Positions 1 through 6,535 are shown, counted from the first letter of the stretch. The stretch is DNA of 6,836 nt from Pseudomonadota bacterium (GCA_027625355.1 JAQBWI010000059.1:1-6836), one strand, 5' to 3'. Made by a program: numbers and translations. The notes: generated by a model not told the origin, from the sequence alone.

Positions 1-1
1 A

Positions 2-322
2 AAAAACTTTAAAAAAGTTTTTTATTTTGATAACATGTTTCACCAAACATTGGCAATACAGGCAAAAATGCCTATTTCTTGGAAAATTATTACTCAAATA
101 AATACGCAAATTGATAGAGTCAGAAATATTTCATATATGCATGAGGATAATAATAATTTTGGACCTCTGGAGGCGATAAAAGATCATCAAAAAATTATAA
201 AATTTTTATCTTCTAAAGATACAAAGCAAGTAATAAACGCAATAAAAAAACATATTTCTAGCTTAGAAAAATATGTAGATTTTATAAAAAAAACTAAAAA
301 ATATAAAGATATTATTGATTAA
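2..322 (+). CDS. GntR-family transcriptional regulator, FCD domain, C-terminal part (5' truncated by window)
   Basis: The frame is open from the window edge, so the gene starts upstream; about 106 residues are visible. The ATG at 35 is probably internal, because the residues before it (ending F-D-N-M-F-H) already fit the FCD pattern D-x3-H followed by a conserved Leu. The visible part looks like the all-helical FCD effector domain: D and H of D-x3-H at visible residues 10 and 14, a W and an IDRVR segment, then two further histidines in IKDHQKI and IKKHISS. In this family such an Asp plus three His usually bind a divalent metal next to the effector site, and all four seem to be kept. FCD regulators usually sense sugar acids or other small carboxylates and repress nearby catabolic genes. 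The winged-helix domain is off the window. Only 5 bp separate this gene from the convergent dioxygenase gene. The exact subfamily and effector cannot be told. Confidence 0.82.
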   Translation, partial: KNFKKVFYFDNMFHQTLAIQAKMPISWKIITQINTQIDRVRNISYMHEDNNNFGPLEAIKDHQKIIKFLSSKDTKQVINAIKKHISSLEKYVDFIKKTKKYKDIID

Positions 323-327
323 TCTAT

Positions 328-1284
328 CTATTTAAAATCATTTTCAATTCTAGTAAGCCAATAAGCTGCATCAAAATTTTTATCATTAGTTAAATGGCGC
401 CATAATCTAATTCGATTCATGATATCTAATCTTCCACTATCTGCTTCAAACCATGGTTCTGTTTTTTGAAGTATTTCTCTTACACTGTTTTTTTTATTTC
501 CATTATTCCAATATAAAGGTTCTTCATTATCAGTATTTTTGAAAGAATTTTCAGTCCATAGCTTTATTTGTCTTTCTGCAGGCATTAATCTAATTTTAAA
601 AGCATATCTAATTTTATCAGAATTATTTACTCCAGCTCCATGCCATATATTGTGGTGAAAAATAATAACAGTTCCTGCTGGACAAATAACATGTTTTTGC
701 CCTTTTATGTTGTGATATCTGGCAATTGCAAATTCATTAACCATCCTAAAATGTGAACCAGGTATATACCTTGTGCCTCCCATTTTTTTATCAACTGCTG
801 TTGGAAAATAAAATAATTGAATATCAAAAGTCTTCTCTCTTGGATCAATTACACAATCATTATGATTTCCTTGAGATAGCTTTTGTTGTCCTTTATTATA
901 ATATTTTGAAGGAAAAGTGATATGTAAAAAATGATGATCTAACTTAGATTTACTTCCAACTAAACTCTTAATAGCTCCTGATAAAATTGGATTTGAAATG
1001 ACATCTTTAAGAGCTGAGTCTTTTGTATATGCTTTTTTAAGTGGCGTACCAGCTTTTACAAGTGGTATTTTACTAGTTTTCATTATTGAATCATAATGCT
1101 CGTTTAACCAAGATTGATTTTTATTTTTTTTATTTAAAGCTGATGAAGTATGACCAATCTCCTTAAGAAATTTTTTATTAGTTTTATTATCAATAATATT
1201 TTCAAACATTAAATATCCTTTTGAAACAAATTCAGCCATTTGATAATCTGTAAGTAGATAATTATTTTGTTTGTTTTTATTCAT
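328..1284 (-). CDS. Phytanoyl-CoA dioxygenase (PhyH) family Fe(II)/2-oxoglutarate-dependent oxygenase
   Basis: The 318-residue protein has the PhyH-type double-stranded beta-helix signature. The iron-binding HxD is H141-N-D143, and the distal iron-binding His is H215 in IWHGAG. A likely 2-oxoglutarate-binding Arg is R226, eleven residues later. GGT at 169-171 and PGSH at 175-178 are also typical. Enzymes of this family couple oxidative decarboxylation of 2-oxoglutarate to hydroxylation of a small organic substrate, which here is unknown. It lacks a signal peptide and should be cytoplasmic. I do not see the ectoine-hydroxylase signature, so I do not call EctD. It is the second gene of a leftward pair: its ATG shares an ATGA with the stop of the 87-residue gene. 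No clear Shine-Dalgarno precedes it, so translational coupling is likely. It lies between the GntR gene and the sugar operon, which may mean a shared substrate theme, but nothing visible proves this. Confidence 0.87.
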   Translation of the reverse strand: MNKNKQNNYLLTDYQMAEFVSKGYLMFENIIDNKTNKKFLKEIGHTSSALNKKNKNQSWLNEHYDSIMKTSKIPLVKAGTPLKKAYTKDSALKDVISNPILSGAIKSLVGSKSKLDHHFLHITFPSKYYNKGQQKLSQGNHNDCVIDPREKTFDIQLFYFPTAVDKKMGGTRYIPGSHFRMVNEFAIARYHNIKGQKHVICPAGTVIIFHHNIWHGAGVNNSDKIRYAFKIRLMPAERQIKLWTENSFKNTDNEEPLYWNNGNKKNSVREILQKTEPWFEADSGRLDIMNRIRLWRHLTNDKNFDAAYWLTRIENDFK

Positions 1285-1544
1285 TGTATTTTTTCAAAAA
1301 AAAATTCATATTTCAAATATCCCGTTCTATATTCATCACCCTTTGCATGTTGCTCAAGTTGACTAGTTTGAAATAATTTCCACCCATCATGTATTGCCTC
1401 TATACCTCTTTCATATGGCGGGCTATCATTGTCACCTGGCATACCTATTTTTTTTTTATCTCCAAAATGTCTAGCCCATCCAATAACATCAGATTCCAAG
1501 CTTGAAGTAGATAAATATAATATCAAAATATCCTGTTTTTTCAT
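1281..1544 (-). CDS. Small protein of unknown function (87 aa) paired with the PhyH gene
   Basis: I do not recognise a named family. The protein is soluble, with no signal peptide or membrane segment, and begins MKKQDILILYLSTSSL. It has a motif-rich centre: MPGDNDSPPYERG at 35-47, then IHDGWKLFQ at 51-59. It ends with EYRTGYLKYEFFFEK at 71-85, which looks like a closing beta strand. The density of Gly, Pro, Trp, Tyr and acidic residues suggests a compact conserved domain and not a spurious frame. The region carries codons like those of its neighbours and ends in a 4-bp ATGA overlap with the dioxygenase, so the two are almost certainly co-translated. The only upstream Shine-Dalgarno-like stretch (AGGAT on the minus strand at 1564-1560) is about 15 nt from the start, which is long. 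A helper or substrate-handling role for the oxygenase is possible but is only inference from position. Confidence 0.72.
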   Translation of the reverse strand: MKKQDILILYLSTSSLESDVIGWARHFGDKKKIGMPGDNDSPPYERGIEAIHDGWKLFQTSQLEQHAKGDEYRTGYLKYEFFFEKIQ

Positions 1545-1597
1545 GGTTTTAACTAAATTATCCTGTTAAAATAAAAAAGTAAAGTAATATTATTTGA

Positions 1598-1626
1598 TTT
1601 AACTTGTATACTAGTATACCTATAAT
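1598..1626 (+). promoter_or_regulatory. Probable sigma-70-type promoter of the sugar operon
   Basis: A perfect TATAAT lies at 1621-1626. A weak -35 (TTTAAC, 1598-1603, three of six matching TTGACA) sits 17 bp upstream. TTGATT at 1594-1599 looks better but would need a 21-bp spacer. Transcription would start near 1633, giving a leader of about 30 nt before the binding-protein gene. The weak -35 suits a regulated promoter. The palindrome at 1606-1619 fills the spacer. Confidence 0.5.
1606..1619. promoter_or_regulatory. Perfect 14-bp palindrome, candidate operator for a GntR/FCD regulator
   Basis: The sequence GTATACTAGTATAC is its own reverse complement and contains two GTATAC units separated by TA. 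GTATAC-centred sites are typical of several FCD-type GntR regulators, such as the UxuR/ExuR type with TGGTATACCA-like operators. The site lies in the divergent spacer, exactly between the inferred -35 and -10 of the rightward promoter, so a bound protein would block RNA polymerase. It could also affect the leftward pair, for which I find no convincing promoter: TTGTAT at 1639-1634 and TATACT at 1618-1613 on the minus strand are only 15 bp apart. The regulator encoded at the left edge of the window is the obvious candidate, by inference. Confidence 0.6.
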
Positions 1627-1641
1627 ACAATTAATACAATT
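1624..1641. repeat. Tandem 9-bp direct repeat (AATACAATT twice)
   Basis: Two adjacent identical copies of AATACAATT occupy 1624-1632 and 1633-1641. The first begins inside the -10 hexamer and the second covers the inferred transcription start. ATACAA in each copy is the reverse complement of TTGTAT at 1604-1609, which enters the left edge of the palindrome. The copies could therefore be extra half-sites for the same regulator, or a chance product of AT-rich sequence. Confidence 0.5.
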
Positions 1642-1652
1642 TCATTGATATT

Positions 1653-1660
1653 GAGGAGGA
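1653..1660 (+). promoter_or_regulatory. Strong Shine-Dalgarno of the solute-binding protein gene
   Basis: GAGGAGGA ends three bases before the ATG at 1664. It is the best ribosome-binding site in the window and fixes the start of the binding protein. It fits the high expression usual for periplasmic binding proteins. Confidence 0.75.
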
Positions 1661-1663
1661 CAA

Positions 1664-2962
1664 ATGAAAAAAATATTAAATATTTTCTTAACATTATGTG
1701 TAGCAGTTTTTTTCTCTGCTCATGTAAATGCTAAGACTAAAGTATCTTTATGGAGTGAGTCTGCCGCTGAACCAGCATTTTCTGCACTTAACAAGATTGT
1801 AGCAGACTTTAATGCCAGTCAAAATGATATTGAGGTTGAACATACTGCTTATGAAAATACACCTTATGAAACAACTCTTAAAACAGCTTTTTCAGGTGGT
1901 ACACCGGCTGACATTATAACTATAAATGGTGGATCAGGTATGTATCAGTATGCTGAAGTGGATGGCTTAGTTGACATTACTGATTTTGTTAATTCAATTT
2001 CTGATAGAATCGCTCCTGGTGTTGAGTCAGTATATACATATGATGGAAGACTTTATGGTGTACCTCAAGGATTGCATATTGGAAATTTGATTTGGTATAG
2101 AAAAGACATGTTTGATGCAATGGGTATAGATCCTAAAGAAATGGAAACTTGGAGTGGGTTTACTAATGTGGCTCAAAAGTTTTTAGATTCTGGAATAACT
2201 CCAATTGCATTTGGAAACTCTGAAGGATGGCCTGGAAATCATTATAATAATCATCTGCTTCGAAGAATGCTATCTACAGAAGATTATATAAATATTGGCC
2301 TTAGAACTTACGATCCTAACTTAGAAGCAGGAACAAAATTTAATGATCCAGCTGCAGTAAAAGCATGGGAACTCTATAGAGGCTTACTTGATAAAGGTTA
2401 TTTTACAGCTGGTTATCTAGCGGATGATTTTCCAACAGCTGCTGGACTTATGCTTACTGGAAAGGCTCCAATATTTTCAAATGGATCATGGGTCGCTGGT
2501 ATGATTAAAGATCAAGCACCGGATGCACCAATTGGCGTTATGGCATTTCCTGCAGTTGAAGGAGCTCCTGGAAAAAATACTGACTTGGTTATTAATAGTG
2601 TTGTTTTAAGTATAACAAAAGGTGCTGTAGAGAATGGAACAGTTGAAGCAGCAAAACAATTCCTAGATTATTATACAAGTGCAGCGGCTGTTAAAGTATG
2701 GTCTGAACAAACTCAATCTTTAGCGCCCTACACACATGATACTTCATCATGGGATTATGATCCAATATTGCAAGATATTAGTGGAATTATAGCTACATCT
2801 ACAAGTTCTGCTCCTTTTCTTGATATGCTAGAAGATTATGCATGTAATGTTCCCCATACATGGGATGCAAGTCAAGGTATCTTAACGGGTGACTTAAGTC
2901 CTCAACAAGCTGGTGATGACCATGAGCAATGTGTTGTAGACTTAATTGAAACCAAATACTAA
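1664..2962 (+). CDS. Periplasmic sugar-binding protein of a CUT1-type ABC transporter (family 1 solute-binding protein)
   Basis: The 432-residue protein begins with a classical Sec signal peptide: MKK, a hydrophobic core to about residue 18, and likely cleavage after VNA at residue 23. C12 is preceded by LTL and so does not form a good lipobox; a soluble periplasmic protein is expected. The mature part shows the family 1 pattern: an early VSLWSE strand, an alpha/beta lobe with FSGGTPADII at 76-85, and DGRLYGVPQG at 127-136 followed by NLIWYRKDMF at 141-150. It also has the late GKAPIFSNGSW segment at 267-276. The only two cysteines after the signal, C394 and C423, may form a disulfide. It captures the carbohydrate for the two permeases downstream. 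The fucosidase in the same operon suggests an alpha-L-fucoside or fucosylated oligosaccharide as ligand, but the sequence alone does not show specificity. It is the first gene of the operon, with the strongest ribosome-binding site. Confidence 0.9.
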   Translation: MKKILNIFLTLCVAVFFSAHVNAKTKVSLWSESAAEPAFSALNKIVADFNASQNDIEVEHTAYENTPYETTLKTAFSGGTPADIITINGGSGMYQYAEVDGLVDITDFVNSISDRIAPGVESVYTYDGRLYGVPQGLHIGNLIWYRKDMFDAMGIDPKEMETWSGFTNVAQKFLDSGITPIAFGNSEGWPGNHYNNHLLRRMLSTEDYINIGLRTYDPNLEAGTKFNDPAAVKAWELYRGLLDKGYFTAGYLADDFPTAAGLMLTGKAPIFSNGSWVAGMIKDQAPDAPIGVMAFPAVEGAPGKNTDLVINSVVLSITKGAVENGTVEAAKQFLDYYTSAAAVKVWSEQTQSLAPYTHDTSSWDYDPILQDISGIIATSTSSAPFLDMLEDYACNVPHTWDASQGILTGDLSPQQAGDDHEQCVVDLIETKY

Positions 2963-2973
2963 ATCTTTATATC

Positions 2974-3004
2974 TTTTAAGGACGTTTTTAAAACGTCCTT
3001 AAAA
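2974..3004 (+). terminator. Perfect 15-bp-arm hairpin between binding-protein and permease genes (attenuator or mRNA stabiliser)
   Basis: The arms 2974-2988 and 2990-3004 are exact reverse complements around the single base 2989. In RNA a few central A-U pairs would open to form the loop. The GGACG/CGTCC core gives the stem its strength. The downstream run is TATTTT and the right arm itself ends in AAAA, so it is a poor classical intrinsic terminator. Partial termination, or protection of the upstream message from 3' exonucleases, is more likely. Either would give more binding protein than permease, as known for maltose-type operons. The hairpin ends only 6 nt before the permease ATG. Confidence 0.65.
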
Positions 3005-3010
3005 TATTTT

Positions 3011-3895
3011 ATGAAAACAAAAAGAACAAATAATTTTGCTCATTTAATTTTTATTGGTCCTGCTTTATTTTTTTATACTATATTTTGGATTATCCCAACA
3101 CTAGTAGCTATTGGTATTAGTTTTACGAGATGGAATGGAATATCTTGGGCCCATATAAAATGGGCAGGATTAAGTAATTATTTTAAATTATTCAATGATA
3201 GATTTTTTTATGTAGCACTTCAAAATAATTTATTATTTGTTATTTGCGCTGTTTCAATTATTTTTTTTTTAGCACTCGCTATTGCTTTAATTATTAATTT
3301 ACAACCTCTTGGTTGGAGAATTTTTCAAACAACTTTTTTTATTCCCATTGTAATATCAAGTGTTGTAATTGGTTTGCTCTTCAAGCTTTTCTTAAGTCCT
3401 ACAACAGGTATTATAAATGAATTTGCAGATATATTTGGACTTGAAAGTTACAAAAATATTCAGTGGTTAGGAAGTAAAGATACAGCCACATACTCAGTAA
3501 TGTTAGTTTACATTTGGCGGGATTTAGGTTTTTCAATATTATTATTTGGAGCAGGTTTGCAGGCTGTGCCAAAAGATTTGATTGAAGCAGCTAAAATTGA
3601 TGGAGCTTCAGTCTTAGCAACTATTAGATATATTACTGTCCCATTAATAAGAAATATTTCAATTGTAGTAATAATTTTGGCAGTAACTAATGCATTCTTA
3701 ATGTTTGATCTTGTTTATGCGATGACCTTAGGTGGGCCTTATCATGCGTCAGAAGTTTTATCGACCTATATGTATCATCATGGCTTCGCTAGAGGTCAAA
3801 TAAGCTATGGAACATCAATAGCAGTTGTACTTTTCTTTATTGTAATTCTCATAACAGCTATTCAACTCTTAATTGCAAGGATTACTGATAGATGA
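3011..3895 (+). CDS. CUT1 sugar ABC transporter permease, MalF/UgpA type
   Basis: The 294-residue inner-membrane protein has about six membrane segments: roughly 12-37, 72-97, 105-128, 160-183, 214-236 and 267-290. The EAA loop that contacts the ATPase is clear at 192-211 (EAAKIDGAS with P211). A GGP motif at 241-243 and a polar C-terminal tail also fit the first permease of CUT1 systems. With the next gene it forms the translocation pore for the sugar delivered by the upstream binding protein. The start at 3011 gives the usual N-terminus before the first helix. No Shine-Dalgarno is visible, because only six bases separate the ATG from the hairpin. Its last four bases overlap the next gene as ATGA. 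The ATPase partner is not in the window. Confidence 0.93.
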   Translation: MKTKRTNNFAHLIFIGPALFFYTIFWIIPTLVAIGISFTRWNGISWAHIKWAGLSNYFKLFNDRFFYVALQNNLLFVICAVSIIFFLALAIALIINLQPLGWRIFQTTFFIPIVISSVVIGLLFKLFLSPTTGIINEFADIFGLESYKNIQWLGSKDTATYSVMLVYIWRDLGFSILLFGAGLQAVPKDLIEAAKIDGASVLATIRYITVPLIRNISIVVIILAVTNAFLMFDLVYAMTLGGPYHASEVLSTYMYHHGFARGQISYGTSIAVVLFFIVILITAIQLLIARITDR

Positions 3896-4725
3896 ATATT
3901 AGTGAAATTCCTATTTGGGCAAGAATTTTATGCTATGTATTATTGTTAACTTTTGCGATTACTATTATTTTTCCATTTATGTGGATGATTTTCACATCAT
4001 TAAAATCTATGGAAGACTACACAAGTAATCCTTTTGGAGTTCCGACTAATTTTGTTTTTAATAATATAATAGAAGCTTGGGTTACAGGTAATTTTTTAAA
4101 ACTCTATATTAATTCTATAGGAATTACCTCAGTGTCAGTTCTAGGAATTATAGTATTTTGTGGAGCAGCTGGTTATGGATTGGCTCATTTTGAATTCAAG
4201 GGGAGAATGGTTATTTTTTTCTATTTTCTTTTAGGTATGATGATTCCTCCTCAAGTAATATTGATTCCAGCATTTAAAATTATGAATACTATTGGTCTTG
4301 TTAATACATATTTTGCTGTAATATTTACATATTTTGCATGGGTTCCCTTTGCTATATTTTTTTTTAGAGCATATTTTTTAGGTATTCCAAAAGATCTAAT
4401 CGAAGCTGCAAAAATTGATGGAGCATCAGATTTAACAATCTTTTTTAAAATCATGATGCCACTTGCAAAACCAGCAGTTGTGACTGTTGCAATTATATAT
4501 TTTGTATGGATTTTTAATGATTTTATGTGGCCTCTTATTTATTTAAATGATCATGATTTAAGAACAGTTACTTTAGGAATGATGTCATTTCAAGGTAAAT
4601 ATAGTGGCGCTACAACACTTAAAACTGCGGCATTAATGTTAGCTACTTTGCCACCAATAGTAGTATTTTTGATTTTTAGAAATCAAATTCAAAGTGGTCT
4701 TGTTGACGGCGCACTTAAAAGATAG
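3892..4725 (+). CDS. CUT1 sugar ABC transporter permease, MalG/UgpE type
   Basis: The 277-residue inner-membrane protein has about six membrane segments, near 9-35, 75-98, 106-128, 138-160, 193-217 and 244-264. The EAA loop lies at 171-190 (EAAKIDGASD with P190). The C-terminus ends GLVDGALKR, a common ending of MalG-type permeases. It starts within an ATGA overlap with the first permease; AAGGA at 3877-3881 lies 10 nt upstream and may help initiation. It pairs with the MalF-type subunit in the membrane. The two EAA loops are nearly identical: PKDLIEAAKIDGAS occurs in both proteins, consistent with binding a homodimeric ATPase of the MsmK/UgpC type. Such an ATPase must be encoded elsewhere or downstream. 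Confidence 0.93.
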   Translation: MNISEIPIWARILCYVLLLTFAITIIFPFMWMIFTSLKSMEDYTSNPFGVPTNFVFNNIIEAWVTGNFLKLYINSIGITSVSVLGIIVFCGAAGYGLAHFEFKGRMVIFFYFLLGMMIPPQVILIPAFKIMNTIGLVNTYFAVIFTYFAWVPFAIFFFRAYFLGIPKDLIEAAKIDGASDLTIFFKIMMPLAKPAVVTVAIIYFVWIFNDFMWPLIYLNDHDLRTVTLGMMSFQGKYSGATTLKTAALMLATLPPIVVFLIFRNQIQSGLVDGALKR

Positions 4726-4734
4726 GAGTAAATT

Positions 4735-6195
4735 ATGAATCAATTATCATATACATCAACTTGGGAGTCTATAAAAAAACATAAGACTCCATCGTGGTTT
4801 CAAAAAGCAAAATTTGGCATATATGCTCATTGGGGACCTTACTCAGTTCCTGCAGCTGGACCAAATGTAACTTGGTATCCTTATTGGATGTATAGAGAGC
4901 CAAGTCCGCAGTTTGATTATCATTGTAAAAATTTTGGTCATCCATCGAAGTTTGGATACAAAGATTTTATACCAATGTTTAAGGCTGAAAAATTTGATGC
5001 AGAAGAGTGGGCTGATATTTATTCTCAATCTGGTGCAAAATTTGCTGGACCAGTTGCAGAACATCATGATGGATTCCCAATGTGGAACTGTTCTGATACT
5101 GAATGGTGCGCATCAAAAATGGGACCAAAAAGAGATGTGGTAGGTGAATTAGAAAAAGCAATTAGGGCACAGGGGATGAAGTATATGATTGCTATGCATC
5201 ATGCAGAAAATTGGTATTTTTTCCCTCATTGGAATAAAGAATTTGATACTTCAAAAAAAGAATATGAAGACCTTTATGGAGAGCTTCATAATCTGGATAA
5301 TTTATCTAACCAAGCTGTCTATCCTGATCATTGGGGTAGAAAAACAGAAAGTCAAGATAAGCCAAGTAAAGCATTCCATGATCGTTGGTTAAATAGATTA
5401 AAAGAAGTAGTAAATAATTATAGACCCGATTATGTATGGTTTGATTTTGGAATAAGATATATCCATGAAAAATATAAAAAAGATTTTTTGTCTTTTTATT
5501 ACAATAAAGAAAAGGATTGGAATAGTGAAGTTGTAGTCTCATACAAATGGCATGACCTACCTCCTGGATCAGGTTTATTAGATTTAGAATTAGGTGGAGA
5601 GTCTGAATTAACCCACTATGATTGGATAACTGATACAACTGTTCATGATGGAAGTGCATGGGCTTATATGAAGAGTTCCAAATATAAATCGACAACTGAT
5701 TTAGTTCATTACTTAATAGATAATGTTAGCAAAAATGGCTACATGCTTTTAAACGTTGGCCCCAAACCAAATGGAATTATACCTGAGGAAGAACAAGATT
5801 TATTAAAAGGAATTGGTAAGTGGTTAGAAGTTAATGGAGAAGCTATATTCGATACTGAGTCATGGGATCAGTACGGAGAAGGTCCTACAAAAATGAAAGA
5901 GGCTGGACCATTCTCTGATCTAAGAGCTAAGTTAAAATATACTGGTAGTGATTTTCGTTTTACAACTAATGCAAATAACCTTTATGCCACTTCACTAGGT
6001 TGGCCAAATAAAGAATTTACAATAGAAAGTATGGATAAATTATTTGATGGAGAGATACTCTCAGTCGAATTATTGGGAAGTAAAGAAAAAATTCATTGGA
6101 AACATAACAGAGACGGCTTGCATATTACTAGACCGGATAAATTACCTTGTGAGCATGCTTTTAGTTTTAAAATAACAAGAAAGGATGATTTATAA
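4735..6195 (+). CDS. GH29 alpha-L-fucosidase, cytoplasmic
   Basis: The 486-residue enzyme hydrolyses terminal alpha-L-fucosyl residues with retention of configuration. GH29 landmarks appear in order. These are WFQKAKFGIYAHWGPYSVPA at 21-40, and AEHHDGFPMW at 108-117, equivalent to the usual HHDGF. PDYVWFDFG at 231-239 contains the probable nucleophile D237. LDLELGG at 282-288 is followed by DWITD at 296-300, the region usually written ERG then W-Q/E-T. VSKNGYMLLNVGP at 331-343 and IGKWLEVNGEAIF at 360-372 complete the set. Residues from about 375 form the small C-terminal beta domain. The acid/base residue varies in this family; E285 is one candidate. There is no signal peptide, so the enzyme should act in the cytoplasm on glycosides imported by the upstream transporter. 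AGGAG at 4724-4728, overlapping the permease stop, gives a well-spaced ribosome-binding site. Exact linkage specificity cannot be told. Confidence 0.92.
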   Translation: MNQLSYTSTWESIKKHKTPSWFQKAKFGIYAHWGPYSVPAAGPNVTWYPYWMYREPSPQFDYHCKNFGHPSKFGYKDFIPMFKAEKFDAEEWADIYSQSGAKFAGPVAEHHDGFPMWNCSDTEWCASKMGPKRDVVGELEKAIRAQGMKYMIAMHHAENWYFFPHWNKEFDTSKKEYEDLYGELHNLDNLSNQAVYPDHWGRKTESQDKPSKAFHDRWLNRLKEVVNNYRPDYVWFDFGIRYIHEKYKKDFLSFYYNKEKDWNSEVVVSYKWHDLPPGSGLLDLELGGESELTHYDWITDTTVHDGSAWAYMKSSKYKSTTDLVHYLIDNVSKNGYMLLNVGPKPNGIIPEEEQDLLKGIGKWLEVNGEAIFDTESWDQYGEGPTKMKEAGPFSDLRAKLKYTGSDFRFTTNANNLYATSLGWPNKEFTIESMDKLFDGEILSVELLGSKEKIHWKHNRDGLHITRPDKLPCEHAFSFKITRKDDL

Positions 6196-6196
6196 A

Positions 6197-6520
6197 ATGT
6201 TAAGAATAGGAATGACCTTAGGTATTAGGGAAGAAAAAGTTGAAGAATATAAAAAATTACATGCCAATGTGTGGCCTGAAATTCTAGAAAACTTAACAGA
6301 GCTTAATTTTAAAAATTTTTCAATTTATTTCCATAAAAGTACACTTTTTGGGTACATGGAGTATCATGGTGATAATCTTGAAAGAGATAACAAGTTAATG
6401 GCAGAAAATCCTAAAGTCCAAGAATGGTGGAGTTTATGTGGACCTTGTCAAATTCCTGATCCAAATAGAAAAAAAGGAGAGTGGTGGTCAATTATGGAAG
6501 AGGTTTTTCACCATAATTAG
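6197..6520 (+). CDS. L-rhamnose/L-fucose mutarotase, RhaM family
   Basis: The 107-residue protein matches the RhaM (YiiL, COG3254) family, whose members interconvert alpha and beta anomers of 6-deoxy-L-sugars. Visible family features are EEYKKLHANVWPEI at 17-30 with Y18 and H22, a central FSIYFHKSTLFGYMEY strand pair at 41-56, and VQEWW at 74-78. I place the start at 6197, not at the in-frame ATG at 6185. This gives MLRIGMTLG as N-terminus, a length close to the usual ~104 residues, and Tyr/His at positions 18 and 22 as I recall for the E. coli enzyme. It also avoids overlap with the fucosidase, leaving a one-base gap after its stop. The tight coupling to the fucosidase suggests that L-fucose is the substrate here, rather than rhamnose; this is inference, since the family acts on both. 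Confidence 0.87.
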   Translation: MLRIGMTLGIREEKVEEYKKLHANVWPEILENLTELNFKNFSIYFHKSTLFGYMEYHGDNLERDNKLMAENPKVQEWWSLCGPCQIPDPNRKKGEWWSIMEEVFHHN

Positions 6521-6535
6521 TTTATTAAATAAAAT

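Noticed and set aside
1..23. Perfect 10-bp inverted repeat (AAAAAACTTT, loop AAA, AAAGTTTTTT) resembling a terminator
   Set aside because: It has a single G-C pair in the stem and lies in the open frame whose translation fits the FCD domain just before the D-x3-H motif, so it is most likely coding sequence with chance symmetry.
35..322. A complete 95-residue gene starting at ATG 35
   Set aside because: Residues encoded upstream of 35 already match the FCD domain, including the metal-binding Asp, so this ATG is internal to a longer gene cut by the window edge.
317..324. GATTAATC palindrome at the convergent gene junction
   Set aside because: At eight bases with weak pairing and no U-tract it is too small to call a terminator.
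4251..4454. Minus-strand frame inside the second permease gene
   Set aside because: It is antisense to conserved membrane segments and the EAA loop; the apparent protein is a mirror of those codons.
4843..5392. Several short frames on both strands within the first half of the fucosidase gene
   Set aside because: All overlap the conserved GH29 catalytic region in other frames, have no ribosome-binding sites and no recognisable features.
5306..5695. 129-residue reading frame on the minus strand inside the fucosidase gene
   Set aside because: It is wholly antisense to a well-supported GH29 gene, shows no recognisable domain, and is explained by codon composition of the sense strand.
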